In this document: one piece after another, positions 18,711 to 28,375 of the stretch
Position numbering within the stretch: the stretch's first letter is position 1
Layout: each line of letters opens with the position of its first letter
DNA from: an uncultured Pirellulaceae bacterium
GTDB lineage: Bacteria > Planctomycetota > Planctomycetia > Pirellulales > Pirellulaceae
Assembly: GCA_938036435.1 (NCBI GenBank)
Contig: CALHPU010000028.1
Location: forward strand, 1 to 55,740
Direction: 5' to 3'
DNA length: 55,740 nt
Position numbers and translations under genes: made by a program
Notes under the pieces: model-generated
Seen by the model: only the letters and a program-made list of their open reading frames with translations
Database searches by the model: none
What the model was told of the DNA's origin: nothing

Positions 18711-19301
18711 ATGAGCAATTCACTCAAATCTTGTCATTGCTGCGGATTGATCCAGCAAGTCCCGTCGATCGACAATCAACAGCTGGCCCTTTGCTGCCGT
18801 TGTTCGAGTAAACTAAGTAGCTCGGGCAACCGCCTCAAGTCAGCCAGTCGTACCGCAGCCGCTGCGGCAGGTGCGTTTTTCCTTTTCTGGCCCGCGATAT
18901 TACTGCCGATCTTGCGAATCGAACAATTGGGCCTATCGCACCAGTCGAGTATCCTCGGTGGAACAATAGAGCTATTTCGGCACGGCAGCTACTTTGTTGG
19001 AACCATCGTCATGTTGTTTTCTATTGTGTTTCCGCTGTTGAAAATCGCGTTACTGTTGGAGCTGAGTTTGCTGGAGATTTTTCATCGCAAACACAAGGCG
19101 TTTACCCTGCGGATGATGGAACACCTTGGAAAGTGGAGCATGATGGATGTGATGCTGTTGGCGTTTTTGGTGATGCTGGTCAAACTTGGCGACATGGTTG
19201 AATTCAGTTTTGGCCCCGCAATTTTTGCGTTTACTTTTTGTGTGGCGATGAGCATGTTGGCGTCGCTTTCGTTTGATCCACATGCGATCTGGGAGGAGTA
19301 G
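18711..19301 (+). CDS. PqiA-like membrane protein (single-module paraquat-inducible protein A)
   Basis: A 197-residue protein with an N-terminal zinc ribbon-like pair, Cys8-x2-Cys11 and Cys28-x2-Cys31, then three to four hydrophobic segments (AAGAFFLFWPAILLPIL, VGTIVMLFSIVFPLLKIALLL, VMLLAFLVMLVKL, FAFTFCVAMSML). FSIVFPLLK and WSMMDVMLLAFLV match the PqiA/YebS signature (PF04403). The enterobacterial protein carries two such modules in about 415 residues, so this is a half-size version. It lies three bases before an MCE gene, as pqiA precedes pqiB, which points to envelope lipid transport. The ATG at 18711 is preferred to TTG at 18690. Confidence 0.85.
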   Translation: MSNSLKSCHCCGLIQQVPSIDNQQLALCCRCSSKLSSSGNRLKSASRTAAAAAGAFFLFWPAILLPILRIEQLGLSHQSSILGGTIELFRHGSYFVGTIVMLFSIVFPLLKIALLLELSLLEIFHRKHKAFTLRMMEHLGKWSMMDVMLLAFLVMLVKLGDMVEFSFGPAIFAFTFCVAMSMLASLSFDPHAIWEE

Positions 19302-19304
19302 TCG

Positions 19305-20765
19305 TTGAGTGACTCAAAATCATCGGTAAACGAAACCAAATTTCCCGAAGCACGAATCGTGAACAAACCCACCACTGCCATGGGACTGACCCGACTTTGG
19401 TGGTTGGCTGTCGGGTGCTTGATTTTGGCAATCGGTCTGGTCGTTTGGTCGTTACCACCTCAAGGGAAGCAAATCATAATCTCATTTCCAGAGGGACATG
19501 GGCTTAAGGCTGAAGACGCCGTGCGTTACCGAGGAATCGATGTCGGGATGGTCACGTCCGTGCAGCTGCCCCCGGCGATGGACAGCGTCAACGTAAACGT
19601 CAATTTGCTGCCTTCGGCCAAACAATTGGCGGTTGAAGGATCTAGATTCTGGATCGTCCGTCCACAACTTAGCATCTCGGGAGTGTCAGGGCTCGACACG
19701 GCCGTCGGGCACAAGTACATCGAGGTGATTCCGGGATCGAAGGATTCTAAAGCTGTCACAAAATTTGAGGGCCTAGCGCAACCGCCTGCCGATAGCACTT
19801 CCTCTAATGGCATCGAGATCTTGCTGCAAGCCGACGCGCGATACAGTGTCAGCCGCGGCTCAGCCATTCACTATCGTGGGATCGACATCGGGCGTGTATT
19901 GGCCGTCGAGCTCTCGCCAGATTCAAGACACGTCGAAGTGCGAGGGAAAATCGAGGAAGCATACCGCCCTCTGGTGACAACGGAGAGTCGCTTTTGGGCC
20001 ACCGGTGGCGTTGATGTAGACTTCAGCCTGAGAGAAGGGCTCAAGCTAGAAACCGAATCCTTGGACACGTTGGCCCGGGGCGGTGTTTCCATGCTGGTGG
20101 TCGGAAATGGGAAACCTGTTGCTCCCGGTCACGTCTTTCCGATGGCGAAATCCGTCAACGCGGACTGGCAGGCCAAAGCCGACAAGTTTCGAACCACCAC
20201 TGTCGATTTGCGAGGTTGCATCAACCTAGAAGCCAGCTGGGATCAAAAAGTTCTATTTCGAAGTTGGAACAAAACTCAACGCTTTACAGGTATTGGAATT
20301 TTAAATGCCCAAGGACAACGCGGCGTAGTCATACCCAGCGATATCCTTCTGCTAAAGGACGAAGCAATAGAAAACTCCTTTGCGATCCACGTCATCGCGT
20401 CAGATGGCAACCGCGTCCCAGTTAATTTTGACAACGTTTCTACGGAATCGCCCGCGGTCACGTTGACACTCGAAAGTGATGTGGAGAGCCTAATTTCTAC
20501 CGATAGTGTTTCTCCAAGCTCGACACCAGCGCCGGCAATCGTGGTGCGAAAGTCTGCTGAAAACCAAATGCACCTTCACTTGCCCATTGCCACGTCTGAG
20601 ATTGGATTGGTGCAAGAAGGCGACGTGGAGCTTTGGAGGCTGAACAATTTCTCGGGCGACAGAGCCGTCTGGCATGGATGCCCAGTTCTAATGGCATCCG
20701 ACAGCACACTCGTCGGCATGTTGTTGGTCGATGCCAAAGGACCACGCGTCTATCTGATGAAGTGA
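19305..20765 (+). CDS. MCE/MlaD-domain protein (PqiB-like)
   Basis: A membrane-anchored periplasmic lipid-transport protein. One N-terminal TM (LWWLAVGCLILAIGLVVWSL) is followed by two MCE domains starting near residues 58 (IIISFPEGHGLKAEDAVRYRG) and 170 (ILLQADARYSVSRGSAIHYRG). Each ends in the typical G-V-V/L strand region. A C-terminal domain of about 200 residues has no name. PqiB usually has three MCE domains; I see two. The start is an unusual TTG at 19305, well supported by GGAGGAG six to eight bases upstream, only three bases after the pqiA stop. Likely substrates are phospholipids moving between membranes (family knowledge). Confidence 0.83.
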   Translation: MSDSKSSVNETKFPEARIVNKPTTAMGLTRLWWLAVGCLILAIGLVVWSLPPQGKQIIISFPEGHGLKAEDAVRYRGIDVGMVTSVQLPPAMDSVNVNVNLLPSAKQLAVEGSRFWIVRPQLSISGVSGLDTAVGHKYIEVIPGSKDSKAVTKFEGLAQPPADSTSSNGIEILLQADARYSVSRGSAIHYRGIDIGRVLAVELSPDSRHVEVRGKIEEAYRPLVTTESRFWATGGVDVDFSLREGLKLETESLDTLARGGVSMLVVGNGKPVAPGHVFPMAKSVNADWQAKADKFRTTTVDLRGCINLEASWDQKVLFRSWNKTQRFTGIGILNAQGQRGVVIPSDILLLKDEAIENSFAIHVIASDGNRVPVNFDNVSTESPAVTLTLESDVESLISTDSVSPSSTPAPAIVVRKSAENQMHLHLPIATSEIGLVQEGDVELWRLNNFSGDRAVWHGCPVLMASDSTLVGMLLVDAKGPRVYLMK

Positions 20766-20808
20766 TCCAGAGACAAAGCTCAGGTGGCCTGAAGACAAGC
20801 CTTAAACC

Positions 20809-21729
20809 TTAAACCGTTTCGCCAAGAATCTTCCATTTCATCGCGCGCTGTAGAGGCTCAATGCGCAGCACCACTTCACCATTTTGAAAAATCCGAACGG
20901 TACCGGACGACTGACTGACCACGACGGCAATTGCAGCCGTGTTCTTACTGATGGCTGCACCGGCGAAGTGTCGCGAGCCAAGTCCCTTGGTCATGGTGAT
21001 CTCGACTGGTGAGGTATCAATGATACGACCGGTGCCCTCGACCGTCCCATCAGCAGAGATAACAAACATGCCATCAAGCTGTGCGATTTCCTTCAGCCCC
21101 TCGCGAGTTCTCCGGTCGAAAATATTTCGTTCTTTGCGTGTGTAGCCTTTAACGAAATCGAACCCGCCAGAACGACTCTCTTTGAGTACCTTCGTGTGAT
21201 CTCCGACTACGAACATAGTACCCACCGGATTGCCTTCTCGCCCCTCGCGTCCAATCGCGACAGCCGTATCGACAACCAGCTTCAACGTATCTAACGGAAC
21301 CTTCGTTTCGAGCTTTCGCAGATCGCGGGCTGTCAATCTTCCAAGCCGCTCGGTGAGCCGCAGCACACTGATGGTGTCTATCTCCTCAGTGTCGAAACCA
21401 CTGTAAACCGTCACCACTGTCGAGCCACTCTTGATGAGATCTCCTGTTACTGCGTCCAGAACCGCTTGAGTCAACTGGTTTTGGGCGGATATCTCAGGCA
21501 TTTCGACCTGAATAAACGCGATTCCAGATTCCTCGCCAGATTCAATGATCTTTTCAGAGGTCGTTGCGACAATCACAGGCCCGATCGCAGAAGCTTTTTT
21601 GTGAAGCCTCTTCCAAGAGACACCTTTCTCAAGCAGCACCAATACGGCATCCGCTTCGATGGCTTTGGCAAGCTTTACCGCGGCATCAACGTGAGCAAAA
21701 AATGGCTTTTGGCTCTTCAGTGTTGACAT
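20809..21729 (-). CDS. Diadenylate cyclase, DacZ-like (DAC domain)
   Basis: The C-terminal part (about 205-290) is a DAC domain that makes cyclic di-AMP from two ATP: RREGLKEIAQLDG-type helix, then GLGSRHFAGAAI and AIAVVVSQSSGTVRIFQNG. The N-terminal 160 residues resemble a pyruvate-kinase C-terminal alpha/beta fold (VIVATTSEKI, SGSTVVTVYSGFD). This PK-C plus DAC layout is that of archaeal DacZ, not DisA or CdaA. The first signature, usually DGA, is DGM (219-221); the second, usually RHR, is RHF (253-255). Both substitutions are noteworthy. No membrane segment. It stands alone on its strand. Confidence 0.75.
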   Translation of the reverse strand: MSTLKSQKPFFAHVDAAVKLAKAIEADAVLVLLEKGVSWKRLHKKASAIGPVIVATTSEKIIESGEESGIAFIQVEMPEISAQNQLTQAVLDAVTGDLIKSGSTVVTVYSGFDTEEIDTISVLRLTERLGRLTARDLRKLETKVPLDTLKLVVDTAVAIGREGREGNPVGTMFVVGDHTKVLKESRSGGFDFVKGYTRKERNIFDRRTREGLKEIAQLDGMFVISADGTVEGTGRIIDTSPVEITMTKGLGSRHFAGAAISKNTAAIAVVVSQSSGTVRIFQNGEVVLRIEPLQRAMKWKILGETV

Positions 21730-21845
21730 CGATGTTCAGGACCATGGCAGTGAGTTAGAAAATCCCCAGTAACAAAACTTTTTACACTGGGCAACCAAGA
21801 GCTATTAATCTACGTGTGATTAGGTTTTTTTTCAACTAGCCCCAA

Positions 21846-22649
21846 CTAGCGAAAATCTCCGGACGTATCCGATGCTTGGTTTGCTGTCCTGCTGGTTGAT
21901 CCTTGGCCGTTCGCTTTGTTGGGCGCGACCACCGAATTGCTACCGACATAATCCTGCCAAGCAACAATATTCCTTCCCAGAGGCTCGCCCGTCACACGTT
22001 GAAGCGACTCAGCAGCTCGCACTTGCAGTGCTGGATCGCGATCATTCAAGGAAAGTGCGAGCGCCTGAACCGATGATCGTCCCGGAAAATTCCCGAGCGC
22101 TTCGGTTGCCGCCAAGCGGACATCGATGTCGGTATCGCTTCCAATGATCTCCTGCAACTGGGGAACCGCAGAGTCTGGAGACACCATCTTCCATGCAGAA
22201 ACCGCGGCGAGGCGAATGTCTTTGTCGTTATCTTTCGATGCTTTGGCGAGGGTTTCCACCGAAGTTGGACTGTTCAATCGCCCCAACAATTTCACCGCAT
22301 GTAGTCGCATCAATAGAACTTTGTCGCGAAAGATGATATCCGAAAGCGCGCGTGCGGCTTCCTCCTGCACATCGATCGAGGCATTGGTCGCCTGAGCCAC
22401 CACGTTCTCCATTCTACGTTTTCGGGTAAATAGAGTGTCGGCAATCTTCTCCTCCTCGGCCCACTGGCTTCGGACCCACGGGTTAAATTGCCCGGCTCTC
22501 CAAAAGGGCCCTTCTGCGCAGCCAGATAGATGACAGACAAAAGCAGCCATCAGCAAGATCTGAAGCAAACGTAACGCTTGCTCAAATGGGCCGGAAGCTT
22601 TTGGATGGTTTGGCTGTAGAAGATTTGACAGAAATTTGCTCGTTTTCAA
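21846..22649 (-). CDS. HEAT-repeat lipoprotein
   Basis: A likely lipoprotein: hydrophobic LLQILLMAAFVCHLSGC ends with a lipobox (LSGC) at about residues 41-44, so Cys44 would be lipidated. Residues 80-240 contain four or five HEAT-like helical repeats, with the pattern D-x-x-x-R-x-x-A-x-x-x-L-G (for example VLLMRLHAVKLLGRL, DIRLAAVSAW, DVRLAATEALG, QVRAAESLQ). These would form a protein-binding superhelix in the periplasm. The start TTG at 22649 is the only codon that leaves a normal positively charged n-region. Partner unknown. Confidence 0.75.
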   Translation of the reverse strand: MKTSKFLSNLLQPNHPKASGPFEQALRLLQILLMAAFVCHLSGCAEGPFWRAGQFNPWVRSQWAEEEKIADTLFTRKRRMENVVAQATNASIDVQEEAARALSDIIFRDKVLLMRLHAVKLLGRLNSPTSVETLAKASKDNDKDIRLAAVSAWKMVSPDSAVPQLQEIIGSDTDIDVRLAATEALGNFPGRSSVQALALSLNDRDPALQVRAAESLQRVTGEPLGRNIVAWQDYVGSNSVVAPNKANGQGSTSRTANQASDTSGDFR

Positions 22650-22823
22650 AGGACTAACCCCGAAGTACGTCTAGACTGCGAAGACAGTACAGAAATCTTC
22701 TAGTCACCAAAAGTGCAATCTCGCTAGCACATTTGCGAGTCCGCTCGGCCCACCGCGATTTTCCTGAGCTTCTAAAAATCGCATGCGGTTTCAGACGCAA
22801 GTTCTTTGTGCTTGATAAAAGGA

Positions 22824-22869
22824 TAAAAAAACACCTGCTACCAAGACAATAAAGTCGGTAGCAGGTGTT
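22824..22869 (-). terminator. Rho-independent terminator downstream of the BY-kinase gene
   Basis: On the minus strand an AACACCTGCTACC arm pairs with GGTAGCAGGTGTT across a 14-base loop and is followed by a run of seven T. Thirteen perfect base pairs make it a strong terminator. Confidence 0.85.
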
Positions 22870-22903
22870 AGTCGTTTCAAAAGCGAGCTGTAAACAGGGA
22901 AGG

Positions 22904-25300
22904 TCAAATTTCCTGAGTCGTTTCTGCTTCGATTGCTCGTGGGCCAACCTTTCGGCCCTTTTTGTCTTCTTCGTAGTACTTGCCAACACCATAGCCGTAG
23001 CCATAACCGTAGCCGTAGCCGTAACCGTTGTAGGAGTATCCCGCACGGTAAGCTCCGTAAGTGTACTGGCTTCCGTATCCAGATTGGGCACCGACTCCAT
23101 TGACCACGAGGCCAATACAATTCGCACCAATGTTGCTGAGCATTTCGGCCGCACGTTCAGCACTGATGCGAACATTCTTCTTGATACGCAGCGTCAAGAT
23201 CACGCCGTCGACTCGAGCGGCAATTGGACCGGCATCGGTCACCGCCAACAGAGGCGGCGTATCAATAATGACAAAGTCGAATTCCTCTCGCAGTTCTCCG
23301 ATCAGATCCTTCACCTGTGGTGATGAACAAAGTTCAGCAGGATTCTGTGGCTTCTTACCGCAAGGCATCAGCGTCAGGCCCTCGATCTCCTCACACTCGT
23401 AAACACAATCTCGCCATGCAGAACGACCGCTCAAAACCGTCGCAAATCCTTCGGTAGCTTCGATGCCGAACACCGAGTGCTGTCGAGGACGTCGCATATC
23501 AGCGTCAACGAGCAAGACTCGTTTACCCGATTGAGCAATAGAAACTGCAAGGTTAGAAGCGAGAGTAGATTTTCCATCACCCGGAGTTGGGCTGGTGACC
23601 TGAATAACCGAGTGCTGCTTTCCTTGAGTGTTGAAGTAAAGGGCAGTTCGAACTGCTCGAAACGCCTCGGAGGTCTGCGACTTCGGCCGGTGATAAGTAC
23701 AAATCGTTGGCTCGATCGTCGACCCCTCCACCAAGTATCGCTTACCTTGGGTGATTACCGGGATGTGCCCGATCAGCGGAACGTTCAAGTGCCGCATGAT
23801 TTCGTCCGGGTTGTGGAAGGTCTTGTCTGCAAGTTCTACCAAGCAGCCCAAACCAAAACCAGCCATCGACCCGAGCAGACCACCAACGCCCAAAATCAAC
23901 GGCAGAATCGGCCAAACTTTTTCGCCTTCTCCAGCAACCTGAGTCAACTGGACGCGGTAACCGTCGTCATTTGATTCGTCTTCGCTAACAGGAGTAATTT
24001 CTGCAAAACGCTGCGTGATTTGCTTCAACATTTCCTTCAGTGTTTCAACTTTATCTTTTTGAATCGCAATTTCCTGATCCAGTTTTTGCAGCTCCTTCGA
24101 GCTGTGAGCATGAAGGTTCTGCTGGTTCAGCAAAGCACGAAAATCCTGTTCCAAGGAACCAATTTTCGTATCGATCAGTTTCTTGTAGCTATCGAGAGCT
24201 TCAGAGTCGGTAAGGGGACGCTGGAAGCGGGGATCAAATTCTTCTGATGATCCGGCTAGGTGTTGTTCGAGGTCTTCCTCCAGACGAAGCAACTGATCTC
24301 TGGCATCCTCAACCAATGGATGCCCATCACCCAATCTCGCCTTTCGTACGCGATATGCATCCTCGGCGGTGCCAATACGCAGCTGCAACTGCTCAACAAT
24401 CCGAGCGCCTGTGTCGCTAACATGGTTCTCGCGCGGCATCTTGTCTTCCATGCGAAATTGCCAAACCAACTGCTGAACTCCACCCTGTCCACTTTCAATA
24501 GCGGCCAGAATTCGCTCACGATCCGAAGATGTTTCCTTCAACAGTTCCTGCGTCGCACTCAGCTTTTCCATTACCTCTCTCAAAAGCACCTGCGATTGAG
24601 ACACGTCGCGGCCCAACATCAGGTTCTTGTCAATCTTTGATTGCCACAGGCGGTTGTACTCAGTGAACTCTTTGTCGTATCGCTTGGTGTACTCCTCATC
24701 GAACTTTCGTAAATTATCGACAATCTCACTTTTCTGGACCGAGTATTGATCGACCAAGTTGCGCTTGTACGTTTCAATCAGTGCGTTGAGGATTGCTGGT
24801 GAATCGTTTGCGTGAGAGTTTTGATAGGTGACCTGGTATAAGGTTGGCTCTTCCTTATCCTGACCGATGCTTAGGCTCTTTTGGATGTACTGAATCTTGT
24901 CGTCGCGAGATGGATAATCATCAAACGAGCTCAACCCCTCCAGACGCGGCCGGTCATCGAACATTTTGTTGATGATGTTCTCTTGTGCCATAAAGCGGTC
25001 ATGACGGACACCTTCGTCATGTTCTGGGAATATGGGATTGCCGTTGGCAGCAGTAACAGGCACAAAACGCTTTTTGGGCTCAATCTTCACGAAAGCGGTA
25101 CTTTCATAAATCACTTCGCTCTTTGCGTAGAACAATGTCGCCAAGGCCATTCCACAAACAAGGCCAAGAAAAACCAACCACTTGCGACGGTTGAGGACGC
25201 CCCAGAAATCAAAGCCAGACTCTTCCTCGAGTTCGGGAGGAGCGGTCATCATGAAAGGTGCCGGTTGTTGTCCCGAATTGGGATTGGAATAAGGGTCCAC
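22904..25300 (-). CDS. Exopolysaccharide Wzz-BY-kinase fusion (tyrosine autokinase)
   Basis: A 798-residue chain-length determinant joined to its tyrosine kinase. The Wzz part has TM1 (about 41-58), a periplasmic coiled coil (150-430) and TM2 (about 465-490). The cytoplasmic kinase has Walker A TSPTPGDGKST (near 571), Walker A' LLVDADMRRP (near 597) with the intact DxDxR, and Walker B FVIIDTPPL (near 677). The C-terminal tail (about 740-775) is a Tyr/Gly repeat, YGYGYGYG type, the expected autophosphorylation cluster. GTG start with GGAGG seven bases upstream. It lies apart from the EPS operon and may control that or another polysaccharide. Confidence 0.92.
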   Translation of the reverse strand: MDPYSNPNSGQQPAPFMMTAPPELEEESGFDFWGVLNRRKWLVFLGLVCGMALATLFYAKSEVIYESTAFVKIEPKKRFVPVTAANGNPIFPEHDEGVRHDRFMAQENIINKMFDDRPRLEGLSSFDDYPSRDDKIQYIQKSLSIGQDKEEPTLYQVTYQNSHANDSPAILNALIETYKRNLVDQYSVQKSEIVDNLRKFDEEYTKRYDKEFTEYNRLWQSKIDKNLMLGRDVSQSQVLLREVMEKLSATQELLKETSSDRERILAAIESGQGGVQQLVWQFRMEDKMPRENHVSDTGARIVEQLQLRIGTAEDAYRVRKARLGDGHPLVEDARDQLLRLEEDLEQHLAGSSEEFDPRFQRPLTDSEALDSYKKLIDTKIGSLEQDFRALLNQQNLHAHSSKELQKLDQEIAIQKDKVETLKEMLKQITQRFAEITPVSEDESNDDGYRVQLTQVAGEGEKVWPILPLILGVGGLLGSMAGFGLGCLVELADKTFHNPDEIMRHLNVPLIGHIPVITQGKRYLVEGSTIEPTICTYHRPKSQTSEAFRAVRTALYFNTQGKQHSVIQVTSPTPGDGKSTLASNLAVSIAQSGKRVLLVDADMRRPRQHSVFGIEATEGFATVLSGRSAWRDCVYECEEIEGLTLMPCGKKPQNPAELCSSPQVKDLIGELREEFDFVIIDTPPLLAVTDAGPIAARVDGVILTLRIKKNVRISAERAAEMLSNIGANCIGLVVNGVGAQSGYGSQYTYGAYRAGYSYNGYGYGYGYGYGYGVGKYYEEDKKGRKVGPRAIEAETTQEI

Positions 25301-25741
25301 GAATAATCCTCCAGAGTGCAGCGGTGTTCTTCAAGATGGGTCTGCCATTTACTATACAGTGGCAGCTTGCCCGTGGAAAAGTACGTTAAGTATAATGCCT
25401 GGTCGTTACGTATAGTATTTCGCGACCGCTCAAAAATATAACAGTTTTCTTTTTTTACTCAATGAAAAACGCTGGAAACATTCCCTTGATACATACCATC
25501 AGACGATTTCTCGTCCAAACAAATGGCCACAAATGAGCGTTTTATCTGTCACATCGGTCAGTGAAGCTTGGTGGACTTTGACGCCGTTGCCGACGCTGGC
25601 GGTTTGTCTCACCCCGACAACTTGTGCGGCTTAAGCAAACAAGGGCGTCTGCCACGTATTTCAGACCGATTCTCAGTGCATCGGGCAATTTTAAGCATTT
25701 CAACACTCGAATAAGTCGCTCGGCATTGCTACATTTGCGGC
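25301..25741. other. 441-bp divergent intergenic region between the BY-kinase gene and mutS
   Basis: This must hold the promoters of both divergent genes. TATA-like boxes on the minus strand occur at about 25351-25356 (TATAGT) and 25391-25396 (TATACT), but none has a consensus -35 at the right distance. An AT-rich stretch lies at 25430-25460. No RNA gene or ORF is convincing. Confidence 0.4.
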
Positions 25742-28357
25742 ATGACAACGCCAATGATGAGACAATACCACAGCGCCAAAGAGGCTTGTGGTGACGCCCT
25801 GCTGTTCTTTCGAATGGGGGACTTCTATGAATTGTTCCTCACTGATGCGGAGGTGGCTGCTGGCATCCTTGGCTTGACGCTCACCAGCCGAGACAAAGCC
25901 AACTCGATTCCCATGGCCGGTTTTCCGCATCATCAACTTGACAGCTACATCGCAAAACTGATTAAGTTGGGCCATCGAGTAGCCGTTTGCGAACAAGTCG
26001 AAGACCCCAAAACAGCCAAAGGGCTAGTGAAGCGCGAGATCACCCAAGTTGTCACGCCGGGAACCGTAATCGACCAAGCGCTGTTGGAGCCATCTGAGAG
26101 TAACTTTCTCGCAGCCATGTGCCCGTCCGAGTTCCTTGAAAAGAAAAACACATCCGAGGTCGGCATCGCGTGGGCGGATGTATCCACCGGTCGATTCTAC
26201 ACAACGTCAGTCCCCTCAGGGCAAGCAATCGATTTACTGGATCGAATCGGTGCATCCGAAATCATTTTGCCAGATAAATTTCGTCACATTGCGGACACCT
26301 TGGCGGATTCGTCCATGATCACCGACCGCCCTAAATGGAGTTTCCAATTCCCGGCTGCCGAGGACGGACTGAAAACTCAATTAGGTGTCGCGTCACTAGA
26401 AGGTTTTGGGGTCGACCAATTCGGTCCATGGGCCACATCAGCCGCCGGCGCTATCATCGCATATCTAAAAGAGACTCAAAAAGAATCGCTGCTGCACTTC
26501 AATGCCATTAGCGCATATCACCAGTCAAAATTTGTCGAAATCGACTCGGCTACTTGGCGCTCCCTAGAAGTTAACCGCACCATTCGTGGCGGCGCGCGAG
26601 CCGGCTCCCTATTGGGCGTGATCGATCGATGCCAGACACCAATGGGCAGTCGTCTAATGAATGATTGGTTCGCCAGCCCGCTGGCCGACAAGTGCAGCAT
26701 TGACGCTCGCCACGACGGGGTTGAGGAACTGATCAAGGCCGAACCGCTGCGATCAGCGCTAACGACAACCTTCAAATCTATCTATGATTTGGAGCGTTTA
26801 GTAGCGCGTGTGGGCACAGGGCGTCCGAGTCCGCGCGACCTATCCTGTGTCGCAAAAACGCTGGCCTGCATTCCGTCGATAAAGGCAAAACTTTCCGGAC
26901 GCAGAAGCGTCCTTCTCAATCAGCTCGAAAGCGAATTGGACCTCTGCGCTGACCTCCGCGCGACCCTCGAGGCAGCGATCGTTGATCCCTGCCCTGCGAA
27001 GCTGAGAGATGGAGACTTCATAAAAGAAGGATACGACAAAAAGCTTGACTCGCTCCGGACGCTCGCTGCCGGTGGCAAACAGTGGATCGCCCAATATCAA
27101 CAGCGAATCTGCGAAGAGACTGGTATTCCCAGTTTAAAGGTTGGCTTCAATAAAGTCTTCGGCTACTACCTCGAATGCACGCACGCTCATCGAGACAAAG
27201 TCCCAGACGACTTCATCCGCAAACAGACACTCAAAAACGCAGAGCGTTTCATCACGCCTGAATTAAAAGATTACGAGGAGAAAGTTCTCTCGGCTGATTC
27301 AGAAGCCGAAAACCGTGAGCTTGAGTTGTTTGCAGAGTTGCGAGAGCTAAGTCGATCATACACGGCGCGACTAAAATCCAATGCCGAGATCATCGCCACG
27401 CTGGACGCACTAAACGGACTGGCTTGTCTGGCGATTGAACAAAACTATTGCCGCCCGGAAATGGTCACTGACAGTCGCTTGCATATTGTCGAAGGCCGCC
27501 ATCCAGTTCTGGATGTGGTTCAGCCACTTGGCGCGTTTGTGCCCAATGATACCTCGATCGATGAGGAGCAGGGATACTTGCATCTGATTACCGGTCCCAA
27601 CATGGCGGGCAAGAGTACTTATATCCGCCAAGTCGCCTTGATCACATTGTTGGCTCAAGTTGGTAGCTTCGTTCCGGCCAAACAAGCCACCGTTGGGATC
27701 GTCGATAAGATCTTCGCGCGTGTGGGTGCCAGCGACGAACTGTCTAAAGGCCAAAGTACGTTTATGGTCGAGATGACCGAGACAGCCCGTATTTTAAACA
27801 CCGCCACAAACCGTTCGCTGGTAATTTTGGATGAGATCGGTCGCGGCACCAGCACTTACGACGGTGTATCACTGGCATGGGCGATTGTGGAATTCCTACA
27901 TGATCAAATCGGTTGCCGCACCTTGTTTGCGACCCATTACCATGAATTAACATCGTTGGAAGATGATTTCAAGGGCGTTACCAATTTCAATGTGGCGGTG
28001 CGTGAGTGGGAGGAAAAGATCGTCTTCCTGCACAAGATCGTCCGAGGTTCAGCAGACAAAAGCTACGGAATTCACGTCGCGCGTCTGGCTGGAGTTCCCC
28101 AATGGGTTAATCAACGCGCCGAAACGATTCTGCAGCGACTCGAGAACAAGAACGAGGTGGAGGAAAACCGGCAAGTGATGCGCTCAACGCATTCAAACGA
28201 TAGCGATTGCGGTATCCAAATGACATTGTTTGGAGTTCAAGACCATCCACTAATTGAGAAAATCAAAAAACTGGATCCGAATCAGCTAACACCTCTCCAC
28301 GCGCTTGAAATGGTCAATCAATGGCAGACTGAATTGAGTGACGATGACAAAAAGTAG
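25742..28357 (+). CDS. mutS: DNA mismatch repair protein MutS
   Basis: A full-length (871 residues) mismatch-recognition ATPase. The N-terminal MutS-I domain has FFRMGDFYELF, including the Phe-x-Glu that stacks on mismatches. The lever/clamp region includes YYLECTHAHRDKVP. The ATPase has Walker A TGPNMAGKSTYIRQ (617-630), SKGQSTFMVEM, Walker B VILDEIGRGTST and ATHYHEL. The C-terminal helix region (HALEMVNQWQ) is the dimer/tetramer part. It acts in post-replicative repair with MutL, not present in the window. Start ATG 25742, without a strong ribosome site. It is convergent with cysS with only 18 bp between stops. Confidence 0.96.
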   Translation: MTTPMMRQYHSAKEACGDALLFFRMGDFYELFLTDAEVAAGILGLTLTSRDKANSIPMAGFPHHQLDSYIAKLIKLGHRVAVCEQVEDPKTAKGLVKREITQVVTPGTVIDQALLEPSESNFLAAMCPSEFLEKKNTSEVGIAWADVSTGRFYTTSVPSGQAIDLLDRIGASEIILPDKFRHIADTLADSSMITDRPKWSFQFPAAEDGLKTQLGVASLEGFGVDQFGPWATSAAGAIIAYLKETQKESLLHFNAISAYHQSKFVEIDSATWRSLEVNRTIRGGARAGSLLGVIDRCQTPMGSRLMNDWFASPLADKCSIDARHDGVEELIKAEPLRSALTTTFKSIYDLERLVARVGTGRPSPRDLSCVAKTLACIPSIKAKLSGRRSVLLNQLESELDLCADLRATLEAAIVDPCPAKLRDGDFIKEGYDKKLDSLRTLAAGGKQWIAQYQQRICEETGIPSLKVGFNKVFGYYLECTHAHRDKVPDDFIRKQTLKNAERFITPELKDYEEKVLSADSEAENRELELFAELRELSRSYTARLKSNAEIIATLDALNGLACLAIEQNYCRPEMVTDSRLHIVEGRHPVLDVVQPLGAFVPNDTSIDEEQGYLHLITGPNMAGKSTYIRQVALITLLAQVGSFVPAKQATVGIVDKIFARVGASDELSKGQSTFMVEMTETARILNTATNRSLVILDEIGRGTSTYDGVSLAWAIVEFLHDQIGCRTLFATHYHELTSLEDDFKGVTNFNVAVREWEEKIVFLHKIVRGSADKSYGIHVARLAGVPQWVNQRAETILQRLENKNEVEENRQVMRSTHSNDSDCGIQMTLFGVQDHPLIEKIKKLDPNQLTPLHALEMVNQWQTELSDDDKK

Positions 28358-28375
28358 CGCAAGCGTCCTAGGTGG

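Noticed and set aside
22654..23175. 173-codon minus-strand frame at the end of the BY-kinase gene
   Set aside because: It is in another frame over the Tyr/Gly repeat and crosses the terminator.
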